From the NCBI RefSeq assembly GCF_000764305.2, contig NW_025934863.1, positions 64,431 through 128,430 of the forward strand: DNA of 64,000 nt, in the 5' to 3' direction. Position 1 is the first letter of the stretch; every line of letters begins with the position of its first letter. Under the pieces are notes generated by a model that saw only the letters and a list, made by a program, of their open reading frames with translations, ran no database searches and had not been told where the DNA came from. This document shows positions 1-11,900 of this stretch, piece after piece. Origin of the DNA: Hyalella azteca (lineage: Eukaryota > Arthropoda > Malacostraca > Amphipoda > Hyalellidae). The translations under genes and the position numbers were made by a program.

Positions 1-939
1 ATTTGACTTTCATTAAACAATGAATAAAATATAACCACAATTATCATTCCAATCCAAACACGAGTTACTGAAAACTAATTAAATGATCACGACTGATTAT
101 TGGATACTTTACATTTTTAATATCAGTATTTAAACCTGGCAGGTTAGAAAATATGCAGTGGATTCTTGGTGGAGGAACAAAAGTGCGGTGAAGAAGTAAT
201 CAAGTGTTGAACATTTAGATAACACGACCGAGAAATAATTGCTACTATTTCTTTCTCTGCGGGAGACTGATTAATAAAATCTAGCGTGCAAGGGATCTGT
301 TCAATTCAATTCAAGGGATCTGTTCAATCTGTTTAATTCATGAAGCAATTCATTTCATTTTTACTTTATGAAATGAATGTCATAATTGTATTGTGATTAT
401 ATACATATTCTACTGACAGTGAAAGCACATAATCATTAATCATCGCTATTCAGGCGTGGGTATACGAGGAAAAATCCTTTCAAACTCAAGAACGAAATTT
501 CGTTTTGTTTTGGAAGTAAAACTCCTTCAAAATTCACGTATAACCTTGGGTTTTTGAAAACATACAAAATTATAATTCAAGTGGAAATTTAAAAAAAGTA
601 CGTTAATGAAAACATCTTTGGTAATTGTAGCCGAAAAGTAAACGACAATTATTATTTTAATGCCTCTCTTAACATGAAATTATTTTGTATACCTAGCACA
701 ACTTTTAGTCAATAGCTAGAACTATTATAATAGTGTTGTAATAATGTATATTAATATATATCTTCAATATCTTAACTAGGAGATAAACTAAAATTAAAAA
801 AAGGTGGCAATTGTGAATGCTTTTCTTGAGGCGTCCTAATAATACCATTCGAATTTCCTTCGCTTAATCCTTCTTCTATACAAATAAAATAAATACGTGC
901 TGAGAGTTGGTAATAAAATAATAATGTTATTGCTGAACA
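1..939. other. AT-rich noncoding stretch
   Basis: No coding region is recognised here. The only local structure seen is a short direct duplication near 290-328, where AAGGGATCTGTTCAAT occurs twice about 23 bases apart. The rest is ordinary AT-rich sequence with short homopolymer runs. Confidence 0.6.
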
Positions 940-1206
940 AGATCCCAATATTATTGATTAAATAGTTCCTAATACTATAATAATGAATAAGTTCGCAATA
1001 TTAGAAATAAAAAATTTATATTTTATAAAAATTTAGAAATAAAAATTAATATTAATAATGAATGCGCTTTTAATATTAATTATGAATAAGTTCGTAATAA
1101 TAATAATTAATAAGTTCGTAAAATAATAATGAATAAGTTCATAATATTAACGTGGTATTAATAATGAATAAGTTCGTAAAATTAATGATGAATATGTTAG
1201 TAATAT
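940..1206 (+). repeat. Degenerate ~24-bp tandem array, left part
   Basis: Diverged copies of a roughly 24-base unit containing TGAATAAGTTCGTAA followed by AATATTAATAA run up to the edge of the Penelope-like sequence at 1207. The same unit continues in the same orientation at 2348-2592, on the far side of that element. This suggests one older array that was interrupted by the retroelement insertion. The unit length drifts, so the edges are approximate. Confidence 0.7.
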
Positions 1207-1260
1207 AAATTTAAAAGCGAAGAAAACACCACAAAAATTTAGCATATCTCTTTTGAAAAC

Positions 1261-1286
1261 GTTTCGGAGACCAGCTCCATCGTCAG
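1261..1286 (-). ncRNA. Hammerhead-like core in Penelope 3' region (copy 1)
   Basis: This is the mirror of the motif at 2225-2250, read on the minus strand. See that entry for the structure and its weak points. Confidence 0.25.
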
Positions 1287-1405
1287 TTCGATAAATCTAG
1301 AACACAGATAAATGCAGAAAATTAGTTTGGAGTTAATAAAAAAAACACAAACAGAAGTTAAAAACCTAAATTTACAGACAAAGGGCAGAATAATAAAGTA
1401 AGTAC

Positions 1406-1828
1406 CTATCTATTCACAATTTCTAATGGATAAGAACTATAGGCAGCATTTAAACTAGGCTTCTCTTTAAAAATATACAAGGATTCCAAAATACGCAGAT
1501 CGGAAGCACCAGAACTATAAGCTAAAACCTTAAAGTCTGTGTCGGACACTGGAACGTTGCACTGTTCGGCGTGAGTGCGCACAGCCGAATGAGGAGGGCG
1601 CGATAGTAACTGCCCAGTCCTATAACTCCTACCTCTATGCTCAGCGACCCGAGTGTAAAAGTTGCGTGCCGTCATTCCGACATACGCAGATGCACACCGT
1701 GCACAACTAAATTTATAAACTAGGGACGATCGCATATGAGGAGGAAGGATATCTTTGTACCTAAAAAACGAACCTATTTTGAAATTATTCACTAGTAAGA
1801 TACGAAGATTAATGTCCGGGAAGTATTT
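1406..1828 (-). CDS. GIY-YIG endonuclease domain of a Penelope-like element, 5' partial
   Basis: In these elements the domain nicks target DNA for reverse transcription. The frame reads through about 140 codons to a TAG at 1406-1408. The visible order fits the family: a lead-in GSFFRYKD, then LVYKFSCARC (the GIY-equivalent with a Cys pair), then AYVGMTARNFYTRVAEH (the YIG-equivalent followed by the conserved Arg region), a THAEQC stretch that could supply further metal ligands, and near the end ILESLYIFKEKPSLN, which carries the Glu expected in this fold. The N-terminal reverse transcriptase is absent because the contig breaks at 1829. Residues read beyond the N come from the opposing copy and are not part of this protein. 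The family call rests on recognised motif order; no search was run. The copy has no stop codons and may be young. Confidence 0.75.
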   Translation of the reverse strand, partial: KYFPDINLRILLVNNFKIGSFFRYKDILPPHMRSSLVYKFSCARCASAYVGMTARNFYTRVAEHRGRSYRTGQLLSRPPHSAVRTHAEQCNVPVSDTDFKVLAYSSGASDLRILESLYIFKEKPSLNAAYSSYPLEIVNR

Positions 1829-1829
1829 N
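1829..1829. other. Single N at the inverted-repeat junction (probable closed gap)
   Basis: One ambiguous base sits exactly between the end of the left copy's unique spacer and the first base of the right arm (1830). An N falling precisely on a repeat boundary is what a scaffold gap reduced to minimum length would leave. I infer that Penelope-like body sequence may be missing here. Confidence 0.6.
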
Positions 1830-2105
1830 GTCGGAATGACGGCACGCAACTTTTACACTCGGGTCGCTGAGCATAGAGGTAGGAGTTATAGGACTGGGCA
1901 GTTACTATCGCGCCCTCCTCATTCGGCTGTGCGCACTCACGCCGAACAGTGCAACGTTCCAGTGTCCGACACAGACTTTAAGGTTTTAGCTTATAGTTCT
2001 GGTGCTTCCGATCTGCGTATTTTGGAATCCTTGTATATTTTTAAAGAGAAGCCTAGTTTAAATGCTGCCTATAGTTCTTATCCATTAGAAATTGTGAATA
2101 GATAG
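1830..2105 (+). CDS. GIY-YIG endonuclease fragment, Penelope-like, 5' truncated
   Basis: This is the C-terminal 91 residues of the same endonuclease, starting at the Val of the YVG motif and ending in EIVNR before a TAG at 2103-2105. The protein is identical to the minus-strand copy over this span. It has no Met or N-terminal part of its own because the sequence is cut at 1829. It therefore represents a fragment of a longer frame, not a gene with its own start. The catalytic Arg region (TARNFYTR) and the ESLYIF Glu region are both present. Confidence 0.7.
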   Translation, partial: VGMTARNFYTRVAEHRGRSYRTGQLLSRPPHSAVRTHAEQCNVPVSDTDFKVLAYSSGASDLRILESLYIFKEKPSLNAAYSSYPLEIVNR

Positions 2106-2224
2106 GTACTTACTTTATTATTCTGCCCTTTGTCTGTAAATTTAGGTTTTTAACTTCTGTTTGTGTTTTTTTTATTAACTCCAAACTAATTTTCTGCATT
2201 TATCTGTGTTCTAGATTTATCGAA

Positions 2225-2250
2225 CTGACGATGGAGCTGGTCTCCGAAAC
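2225..2250 (+). ncRNA. Hammerhead-like core in Penelope 3' region (copy 2)
   Basis: CTGACGA (the hammerhead CUGANGA box) is followed by a GGAG/CUCC hairpin with a five-base loop and then GAAAC, the second conserved box. Hammerhead motifs are known from the terminal regions of Penelope-like elements, so the position fits. Against it, one extra U lies between the first box and the hairpin, and I see no convincing stem III with a UH cleavage site after GAAAC. It may be a decayed ribozyme or only a related terminal motif. Confidence 0.3.
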
Positions 2251-2347
2251 GTTTTCAAAAGAGATATGCTAAATTTTTGTGGTGTTTTCTTCGCTTTTAA
2301 ATTTCTAGTGAATCTGCGATTAAAGCAATCTAGTGACTTTTTTACTT

Positions 2348-2592
2348 GTTAGTAATATTAATAATGAATTAGTTCTTAATATTAACTATGAATAAGTTCG
2401 TAAAATTAATGATGAATAAGTTAGTAATATTAATAATGAATAAGTTTGCAAAATCAGTAATGAATAAGATCGTAAAGTTAATAATTATAAGTACGTAATA
2501 TTGATAAGGAATGAGTTCGTATTATTAATAATGAATTAGTTCGCAACATCAATAATGAATAAGTTCATAATAATAATAATGAATAAGTTTGC
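2348..2592 (+). repeat. Degenerate ~24-bp tandem array, right part
   Basis: This continues the array at 940-1206 in the same orientation, with units built on AATAATGAATAAGTTCGTAA. About ten diverged copies are present before it fades near 2592. Together the two halves flank the Penelope-like pair. Confidence 0.7.
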
Positions 2593-5500
2593 ATTACTTG
2601 CATCTATCGTCCTTCCGCTGAATCTAATGTGTAATGTTCAATGCAAGTCAATAGCAAACATTTATTCGGTTTAAAATAATTTAATCTTTTCTCGTAATCC
2701 CAGAGAAAGAAAAAAGGATGCAGTCATTGATAAATTTGTAAGTCATCAATTCTTCTGTTTTGTCTTCATATAATCGATTTAGTTTTGACCAATAGAAGCA
2801 AGTCTATTTTAAATTTTGCACAAAATAAAAATACAGAAATTAATAAAATACTGATATTAGGGTGCATTATTATTTCCTAGATTCTATTCATGAATATTTA
2901 ACGAATAATTAATTTTCCTCACACAGATTCATTTCATTAAAAGACACAAAAGATACGAAGCAAAGAAGCGTGGCACGTCTTAAGGCTTCATCGTATTCAA
3001 ATGAAGCGAAGCCTATGATGCATGTTTATTCAGAGCTTCATTACTAGGCGAGTACATGCAAACACGCATGCAAATGAGGTGAAACATTAGCATGCCCACC
3101 TGTACGTCCGATCCCTGTCTGTCCAGCGTATCAATGTCTCCTCTGAATAGAACCTCTGGAAGAAATGGCGAACAAATCTGCGTAGTGGGGAGAATCATAT
3201 CAAATATTAGACGTATTTTGTATGGCGTATGAACCCATTGGATGATTTGGCGCACGTTTCAAGAGGTTGTTGAGAGGAACACCGGGGGTAGCTTTCGAGA
3301 CATGAGCTTTATGCGTGGCTGAGTAAAATGTAAAGGCCCTCACTAAGTATCGTGAACGCAGGATTAACTAACAGATGGTCCGGGAAGGGTGCGCTCCAGT
3401 CGCTGCTTCGGCCAGCTACTGTACATTAATGAGAAGATATTATCTTAATCATGGTATAATATAATAATTATTATAGTATAATATTATGATAATATCATAC
3501 TCAGCCAAGTCGGTGTGAACGAAATGATTGAAAAATGAAAACAATAACAAAATTCAATTTTCGCATTATTATATAGTTTTTGGTGGAGGCATTTAATCTA
3601 TGAAGACTATGTTTTAGTATGAAAACCTGAAAAATCAACAATTATTGAGGTTTGATTAATCGATATCCAAAAACGTTTGAAAATGCTCTAACAGCTTCCT
3701 TTGAATGATATAACATTGAAATGAAAGATGATTATTTTCGAAAATTTCTGAAGCTAGATACATTTTAGGTTAACTGATTTTTTAATTACCAGCCTCCGAA
3801 GGTAATGAACGTTTTAAACCCAACATGATCAATATATGACATAAAAACGTAAGCACAAAAGCCCCGTGTCGAGAGCAAGCGTATTTTGCTAGTGTCGAGG
3901 TTCGCAAGTAACACAAGAGATATCTGGTGTGTAGGTACATATGTGCTTAGTTTTGAAGGAAAATTGAATAAAACTCACATTAATATATGATTAACCAGTA
4001 ACATAATTATGAACCTCAGTATTTTGTAGGTTGAAATGAAAAATGAACTTTTCGATGAAAAATAAAATACAATTACTTTCACTAGGTTTGAGAACATTAA
4101 ACAAATATATGTCATAAAAATATTTTATCTCATTCCCCGGAAATAAAAATCACCGCGGAAAATTATAGAATCGAAACACTAAACATGTTTATTAAAATTA
4201 ACTGTGCGCGCAGGAGGTTTCGAATTAATGTTGAGCGAATTCCCGCTAATTTCGCTGAATGAATTGCCAAATTGCAGAGGTCTTAGTAAATGACGTCATG
4301 GGGACTTCAACATGACGCACCTTAATTTAACATAAACGGTAAATATCGAGTTAATATAAGGACATAAAAACAATTTAACGGCTGTGCGTGCAGTGTGCAC
4401 TGAACAGTAATTGTTGTTAACATTCAGAATTGAATACAGTAATTCAGTGTACTATATAGCCAACAATGAAATTACAATACAACTTAAGTCGTGGTAAGGT
4501 CTCTCTACAATTCAAACAATAATTTCATAAAAATAACTGAGTCCTTAAGATTAAAAAGGGCAGTGGCTTAAATTACATTCACCATTTAAAAATAAAGAGA
4601 CGTGATAGAATAACATTTTATATCATTAAGCGAGTTACTTCTTATCAATGCACCCACGAAGGCGTTAATTAGAGGGCTTACCCTCGGTTATTTCAGAGGG
4701 CTATTGTAGCTGCGTGATGAGGGGTGACTGCGACGATTAAGGCTGCCCAGGTGCGATCTAATCAACTCCTCCAGCCCGGTCAATGATATGCAACTTTTAG
4801 TCTTATATAACTGTAGCTCTTAACTTAACAATCTTACATAATAATAATAATAAGGTTAAGTAATTTTTTCGACGTAAAATTTTGAAAGGAGATCTTGATT
4901 CATACCAGAGATGTTCTGAGATAATTGCGAGCTATTACATGTATTCTACCACAGTAAAAAATCTCAAGAGAGCAGCTTCATTTAATTATCTATTTAATAC
5001 ATTTATTTACTATCTGAGTGTGATGAAAATAATTAATTAGTAGCAAAACGATGAATTAGAACTCGATTGCTTTGAAAACAATGCAAGTGGAAGAATTATC
5101 GGTCCCCAAAAAAGTTGAAATGCAATAAGTAATCTCCACCAACTTGTGGGTTAGTGCACAAGAACAGGACTTAGTTCTTTATAAAGTAGGAACAATTTCC
5201 TTTGCTAATCGAGTTTTCTTGAACAATGCGTCAACAGCTAGACAAGTGAACTATAGTAAGTTGGTCATTTTAATTGCATTCCAAACCGAAAAAATAGAAT
5301 TTAAATGATAGATCCAAACAGAATATAAGCAACACAAACAGAAAGAGGACTATATTTAAAAGTATGAATGCATACGTGTAATTCTAACCTGGCCATAAAT
5401 GGATACCCAATCAAATAGCAGATATGTATAGGGACGTTTATATGTGGAATCCCATAAAGCTCATAACAGACAACCCTAACAAAACAGTTGCTGCCCATAT

Positions 5501-6552
5501 TTGTACCGACAAATACTTACATATTAATCACTAAACAGCTTCTATTAGGTAATCCTGCAATAACGTGGCAATTATATATTTTAATAACAAACTCATAAGA
5601 AGCGGTTAATTTTTCCATCCAACACAATGCCAAACATCCCATGCCTATGCTGCCGGAACGCAACCTTTTCAAGAAAGTTTTTGATGTAGCTACCTCGTCA
5701 TCTCCAATAAACATCGCAGAGAAGGGGCTTAATCCTCTCCTAATTGATGGCTCCATAATACCTACATGTTTTTTTCGTGGCCTTTATTCCTCAATTTCGC
5801 AAAGCTCTTAAGAAAAGCGGACTACAAAAGGCCAAGCTGGCTGTTTTCAGGCGGTAAGCGGCCAGTCAATAGACTTCGTGTGCTGGAAACCATGCCCAGT
5901 AAATGGCAAGAACTTACTTTCTTAAGAGCCTCCATGGATCAAATAATAGAAAAATTTCCCTCATCTGAAACAGGAGGCTCGCTTACCAAAAAATTGCCCC
6001 TAAAAAATCGTATGACAACATAATGGGGAAGTTTATCTTAAATGGTACATGACTAACATGAGAGATCTAAAGCTATATCAACGTTGTATTGAATTTGTAA
6101 CTAGGGATCATAACCTAGAAAAATTGAGGCGAATTAAATAATTAACATGAAAGTAACATAACAAAATGTTTGATCTTGAACTTTTTAACGAAATTTCATG
6201 AGCGAGAAATCTTTTTCCTCAGGGGAAATAACCGCTATAAAAATTGTGAACATGCATCGTGGTGAACGAAAGGAGGGCAGGGAAGATATACACATGAGCA
6301 CGAGATCATTTATTTCAAACAATAAATGAAACAGAAAAACAATTTTAAACCATTAAGACATCATAAATAATCACTAATACACTCACAAGCGTCCTTGAGT
6401 ATATTTAATATCACAAGAGGAGGAATAAGAATAGTTTATGATCACCGAGTCTCTTTAACCTATGAAAGTCCCAGTCAACTATGTCATGTCTATGACAGTT
6501 TACATGTCCTTCTAGCAAGCGAAAGATCATGGGCGCTGCATGCCGCATTCAA
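2593..6552. other. AT-rich noncoding stretch
   Basis: No recognisable gene. Small open frames occur on both strands near 3.0-3.25, 5.3-5.75 and 5.77-6.02 kb, but none shows a known motif. An AT-rich imperfect palindrome lies near 3450-3500 and a short AAT run near 4838-4852. The 5.6-6.0 kb part has more balanced composition than its surroundings. Confidence 0.5.
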
Positions 6553-7216
6553 ACACGTTAGTAAAACACGCAACAACGTAAGGCAAATTAAACACGCAAC
6601 AACGTAAGGCAAATTAAACACGTAACAACGTAAGGCAAATTAAACACGCAACAACGTAACACAAACAAAACACTCAACAACGTAACACAAACAAAACACT
6701 CAACAACGTAACGCAAATGAAACTCTCAACAACGTAACGTATATAAAACACTCAACAGCGTAACGCATACAAAACACTCAACAACGTAACGCAAATAAAA
6801 CACTCAACAACAGTAACGCATATAAAACACTCAACAACGTAACGCAAATAAAACACTCAACAACGTAACGCATATAAAACACTCAACAACGTAACGCAAA
6901 TAAAACATACAACAACGTAACGCACATAAAATATACGACAACATAACGCAAACAAAACACTCAACAACGTAACGCAAACAAAACACTCAACAACGCAACG
7001 CCTATAAAATATGCAACAACGTAACGCAAATAAAACATACAACATAACGCATAAAAAACACAACAGCGTAACGCAAATAAAACACATAACAACGTAACGC
7101 AATAAAACATACAACAACGTAACGCATATAAAACACATATCAAGAACATACAGCATCAACCGCAAATAAAACGCAGAACAAGAACACGCTACATCATAAC
7201 TCAAATAAAACAAGTA
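6553..7216 (+). repeat. 26-bp minisatellite array
   Basis: More than twenty tandem copies of a 26-base unit, best represented by AACACTCAACAACGTAACG plus CAAATAA. Copies become more diverged toward 7216. Early copies carry AAGGCAAATT and later ones AACGCATAT, so sub-variants cluster, as expected from local unequal exchange. The minus strand stays open for 181 codons across the array, giving a repetitive hydrophobic peptide that is an artefact of the repeat. Confidence 0.9.
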
Positions 7217-8236
7217 ACCAATAACAAGATAGCGGAACAAATACATCACCGTCGAGAGCTTCATAATCCCAGGGCAATCGATGAGGCCAGAGGGCCGCCA
7301 CGACAGATAATATTCAGCCCGTCCTAATCGTCCTAAAATAAGACAAAAACTCGTCCCGTCTGCCGTCTGGGGAGGGTGCATTGGGACACCTGCACTGTGC
7401 ACTGGGTCGCGGGTACCTTCATTGATAAGAATTATAATTAAAATATTAATAAATATTATTATTATATATAGAGAAATATATGGAAGAGGTCATTTTATTT
7501 AGTTAGTGTTACATTCAGTCCATATTATATGTAATAATTAAAGATATATGAAAAATAGATTTGATTGAGTATTTTATTTTGTTTATGTAATATGCAATCC
7601 AATATAATTTTATTCAATGGAGATAATTGAATCTTAAATTCAAGCAATGAGTGCTATTTTATACATGTTTCATTCAAAACAATATAAATTAATTTAAGAT
7701 TAATATGGGAATCTGGAATTTAATAAAATAATTATGCCAATAACTTATATACATATAATATAAATAATAATAAATTCAAATAAAAATGCCAGTCTTTCAT
7801 TTAACGATGAGTTATTGAAACTCATTTCTCTCGCTGGCTTGTGCACCAGCTATATACGACATCGGGGCAAAAAAGCTCCCATATACAATTCCAGAAATCA
7901 AATGGGGATGAATCGGAAAAAAGGTTTAACGTATCTTAGTAGAAACATTTCCGATGAAAAGTATAATTGTTAGATAAAAAATTGAAACTGCTTTTCATCG
8001 CAATTTTGAAAAACATTTTTAGTTGATTGGTTTCATATGTATTCAAACGAGTCATTTCTATATGGATCTTGCAATGTTCAAAATCAAACGTTGTTGGATA
8101 AATAAAACAATAAATATTTTATACCCCCTTAAATTTACTTAATTAATGTAAGAAATCATGTGCTTTACACTTCAAATATTTGCACTTATTAGCCTTAGAT
8201 GAATTCGAAATGAATATTGTAAAATGAAAAGATAGC
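7217..8236. other. AT-rich noncoding stretch
   Basis: Nothing recognisable. The short segment around 7240-7420 is more GC-balanced than the rest, which is strongly AT-rich. Confidence 0.5.
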
Positions 8237-8512
8237 ATGTATGTTAATAAAGCCTTACATATATCCTGCTTGTCAAAGGAAGCAACAGGTATTGAAACAC
8301 TTCCCTCAAGCACTGAAGCTTTTACTGTTGAAAATAAGGTCCACCTCACTCAAGCATTTCATCTCAAATGTGAAATTTGGAATCTATTGGAAACCATGAA
8401 GGCAGAAAATTTTGGGACGTCACATGAGCGAGCACAACCGTCGCCCGACTGCCTCGATGACCGATCTAATTCTCTTCAGTCCATCCCAGGCTTCAGTCCA
8501 CTCGGAAGGTAG
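8237..8512 (+). CDS. Unassigned ORF, 91 codons (doubtful)
   Basis: An ATG-initiated frame ending in a TAG codon, with more balanced base composition than its neighbours. No domain, signal peptide, membrane segment or transposon motif is recognised. Frames of this length are expected by chance on two strands of 64 kb, so the sequence does not show that it is translated. It could be an exon, a transposon remnant or noise. Confidence 0.12.
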   Translation: MYVNKALHISCLSKEATGIETLPSSTEAFTVENKVHLTQAFHLKCEIWNLLETMKAENFGTSHERAQPSPDCLDDRSNSLQSIPGFSPLGR

Positions 8513-8896
8513 AATTTGTAATTCGGATCTATATTTTAGAAGTCAATACGAATATTTGGCTATTTTCGCTGTTTCATATTGATTTAAATTCTTTGCTTTG
8601 TATATTTGTTGCTTATTAATATATAGTGATTTTGTAGCATTCGTTGCATTTGGCTCTAATGTAAGTTATTAATGATGAAATTCATACATGGATTAGCGGT
8701 TATATTAAAACAAAATATGAGAATTGGAAAGGAGAATCCAAGAGATGTTATGGTAGATATTTTAACAAAAATCAATCAATAAAAAACAGATCGAAGAGGC
8801 AAGAATTGACATATAGGCTCAATTTAACTGAAAACTGTCTGAACAATTGAAGTGAATACCTGAAAGTTATGATCAATTTATGTATTCAATCCAAAA

Positions 8897-8966
8897 CAAA
8901 ATTTAGAGTCACCCCAGCTTCTAGTAATTAAAATCAGAAGCTGCCGCGTCCCTAAATTTTTAAGCG
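8897..8966. repeat. Degenerate palindromic element (relative of 35024-35087)
   Basis: The left arm contains AAATTTAGAGTCACCCCAGC followed by TTCT, and the right arm contains AGAAGCTGCCGCGTCCCTAA followed by ATTTTT. The arms are imperfect inverted copies of each other and clearly match the perfect palindrome at 35024-35087. Two related foldback sequences 26 kb apart suggest a small dispersed family, perhaps a very short nonautonomous DNA element. No target duplication was identified. Confidence 0.6.
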
Positions 8967-11900
8967 TCCTGAGGAGCGGAGAAAATTTGTGGAAATTTGG
9001 GATGCGATGAAACGTTCTAAATCCACTGGATGAAAGACCTGGATGATTATTATTTTAAATTATTTGGCAAGTTTATTCGCAGACACTAATAGATTTTGTT
9101 CAGAAAATTAATGCATATTCTGAAAACTAGAAAACATTAAAGTTCCATCTATCTTAATTCAAGCATTTCCCACCCACCTCATACTCCACTTTACTTAACG
9201 ATGACGGAGCTAAACATGCAAGTGTTAATAGCATCAAGTGTTAATCTTAAGAATGACATATGTCTTGAAATATTCGAAATAGAACATAGAAATGTCATAT
9301 ATAAAATTCATCTTGCCTATCATAAAATTGCAGTAAACTTGGCTGCAGTAAAGAAATGAGAATGATCTTCAATGCAACCACCTAAATTAAAAGGAAAAAA
9401 TGCGTGTGATCATCGATTGCGCACGTAGGGATCAAGTGGTATAAAATGAATAATTTGTAAATTTTACTATCTCGGCCAGGTCACTAAAATGTAGGACGCG
9501 AATAACTTATGTGTATAAAAATTTAATTTTCTATAAAGATCAATATTATGATCAATAATAAGGAATATTCCAAACTCAAAGAAGTATTTTACTTCTGGAG
9601 GTACACTAAGAAGTTTTCTTCATAAAATCGGATGGGGGCAACATATATAAGATATGCAATACAATGCTTCACGATAACGAATTTCAAGTCAACTTAATTG
9701 CATCTTGGACGGAGAAAACATTTCTGAGAGATTGCATGCTCCTGGGCACCATAATTGAAATATCAATGACGCTCTTCCTCGCCTGCGTACAGGAAAGAAT
9801 ACTTAGGACGACAACATATGAGGCTCGAGGGCACTTACGAGAGGGCAAAAATACGGCTCTGTCATCACAGCTATAGAGCGTCGTCCCTCTGAAGCAGCTA
9901 ATTGTTCCCTCATAAATATGGCGACTAAACGAAACGCTTGATGAACGAAACTGCACTCGATGATGAAACTGCACTTCATAAGACAAAGTTAGACGATGTA
10001 TCGCTTGGTTAACGTCGAAGCATTTGGCTTTAGGAAGCGCTTCTCGTCGAGCTATCTTTATTAAAAAACTGGGTGGGGAGCGCAAACTTTAAATGATTTG
10101 GTTTTGATTGGCAGCGCCAAAGCGTCGTGTGATCCGAACAGGTTATTCATTCATTTATATACGAATGAATACAAGCAATAATAGCAAGGTCAATGCGGTG
10201 AACTATTCACCAGAAACGTAATTGTTACCTTTAATTGCATCTCAGATAGCCTGCTTTAACTGGTCGGCAATGCTGAATTACTCGAGGTTCACTTACAAAA
10301 TTTCTGAACGAAAGTAATGGAATAAATGCAACAACATCGTGCCTATTTTTCAAGCACTACACTGGCAAGAGCTGGGCAATTGACGGAAGACATTATTGTT
10401 TGATTTTGTCATGCACGCATTCATATCAATTAACGGAAATTTCCTAAAAATACCATAAATTAAAATTTTGAGAACATATAAGGAATACAATAAAAAATTC
10501 TTACTCAATAGGAAATAGGACCCAAGCTCTTTATTCATTCACACTAAATTTGATGAGTTTCAAAAGACAAGCAATGAATGCAATGAATAAAGAATGAATA
10601 ATTCAAGGAACGGATGTCCGCGACACCACCGTTGTTTTAGGGGAGGCTGAAGTGCCAGTCGTGTTTTATGTCGTGTTAATCAAGAGGCAATTAGTCCTGA
10701 TTGAGCTGAAATGCAATAAAACAAGCGAGGCAAATGGAAGGTACAGTCTTCACCCGACCAGGCAGAAGCTCGATACGTTCAATCGTCCATGCATGTGATA
10801 AGATATGCTGTTATTTCAAATATCAGGACTACGGCTAGAGTCTAGTACAAAGAAATGGAATAGAGTGTGTGAGTTATAACAGCATTCATGAGCGTAAATT
10901 GCCAATTGATGGCTGTAGATAAAGTGCGAACATGCAAAATTGAGCTTAACTAAATTCATGTGATAAAGCTTATATGGCAGCACGTGACCAGATCAAAGGG
11001 TAAAAGGACACGCGTTTTTATCTTTGCTTTACCCGAACAGCATGCGTGAATCCCCTATTTTTTAAACTGGTAGATGGAAAGATAATTTCTTCATATACGA
11101 ATTAGCGATAAGCTTTGAGGTACATTCCATGCGGCGGTACACCGTTAATTTCAGGGTGCACAACCAATGAATGGAACTTATTCAACAAATGTGACAGAAA
11201 TACAAACCATCGATTTTTGTGTGCACCAACGAAATTATATTTTTCAGTTAGCCTGCATGTTGATTATACAATTATGCACGTTGATTGTTTTAAAATCCAT
11301 CGAATACTGATGTTTTTATGCCTTGATTCAGCGCATGCAAAGGGCAGATATTTTGAAAATCATGCATATTTTTGAAAATCATCTGATTTGCAATAAGAAA
11401 CGGTTTTTAGCATGGGTAACGCAGAAAAGAACTTTCAGTTAGAAATGTTCAAGATCCTAGAAACAACACATTTAAACTGCGAATAAATAATATTCGTTTG
11501 TAGTTAATACTTCTATGCATATTTGCCAAAAAATGTCATGTACAATGGTAATTAAATAATTTAATGGATAAATATATTGCTGAGAATGGTAAAATATTAT
11601 TGTAGATCAGGGTTCCAGTTAGTGTTATGTCAGCAGCTGTCAAGTCAAACACAAATCACCGTTTACCACGAATTATTTTCTTTTAAATGCTAATTTACAT
11701 CGTGCACGCAGTAATAGAAACTTTAATGAATACGTAAATGCATATAGAAAGAAAACGAATCAAGTTATTTACTTGGTGTATCTAGGTTTCAGATAAGAGA
11801 AGCAAACGCGTAAACAATCTAAAACATCATCACATGGACACAAAATTAATTTACAGTGACATCGACACATCAATGTAGATAATTAACAGAGGGCTTTCAT

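Larger units (their letters stand above)
1207..1828 (-). mobile_element. Penelope-like element, 3' end (inverted copy 1)
   Basis: This is the minus-strand 3' part of a Penelope-like retroelement: the C-terminal endonuclease coding region (1406-1828) followed by about 200 bases of 3' noncoding sequence. Bases 1207-1681 are the exact reverse complement of 1830-2304. Every compared base matches, giving 475-bp arms around a 148-bp spacer. The spacer 1682-1828 is a natural continuation of the minus-strand coding sequence, so this copy is the longer of the two. It stops at the N at 1829, so the reverse transcriptase body that should lie upstream is missing from the assembly. Confidence 0.75.
1830..2347 (+). 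mobile_element. Penelope-like element, 3' end (inverted copy 2)
   Basis: This is a plus-strand copy of the same retroelement 3' end, matching the left arm base for base through 2304. It then extends about 43 bases further, to TTTTTTACTT before the tandem array resumes at 2348. Copy 1 lacks these final bases, so the two copies end at different 3' points, as happens with independent insertion or end formation. The 5' end is cut at the N, inside the endonuclease domain. Confidence 0.7.

Noticed and set aside
5517..6023. Open frames on opposite strands (79 and 85 codons)
   Set aside because: Composition is somewhat coding-like, but no family motif is seen in any frame, and simple frame joins did not give a recognisable transposon protein.
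6857..7402. 181-codon minus-strand hydrophobic ORF
   Set aside because: It lies mostly in the 26-bp array and the peptide just repeats with the DNA unit. No gene features.
9684..10085. 133-codon minus-strand frame
   Set aside because: No motif is recognised, it contains an internal duplication, and its length is near chance expectation.
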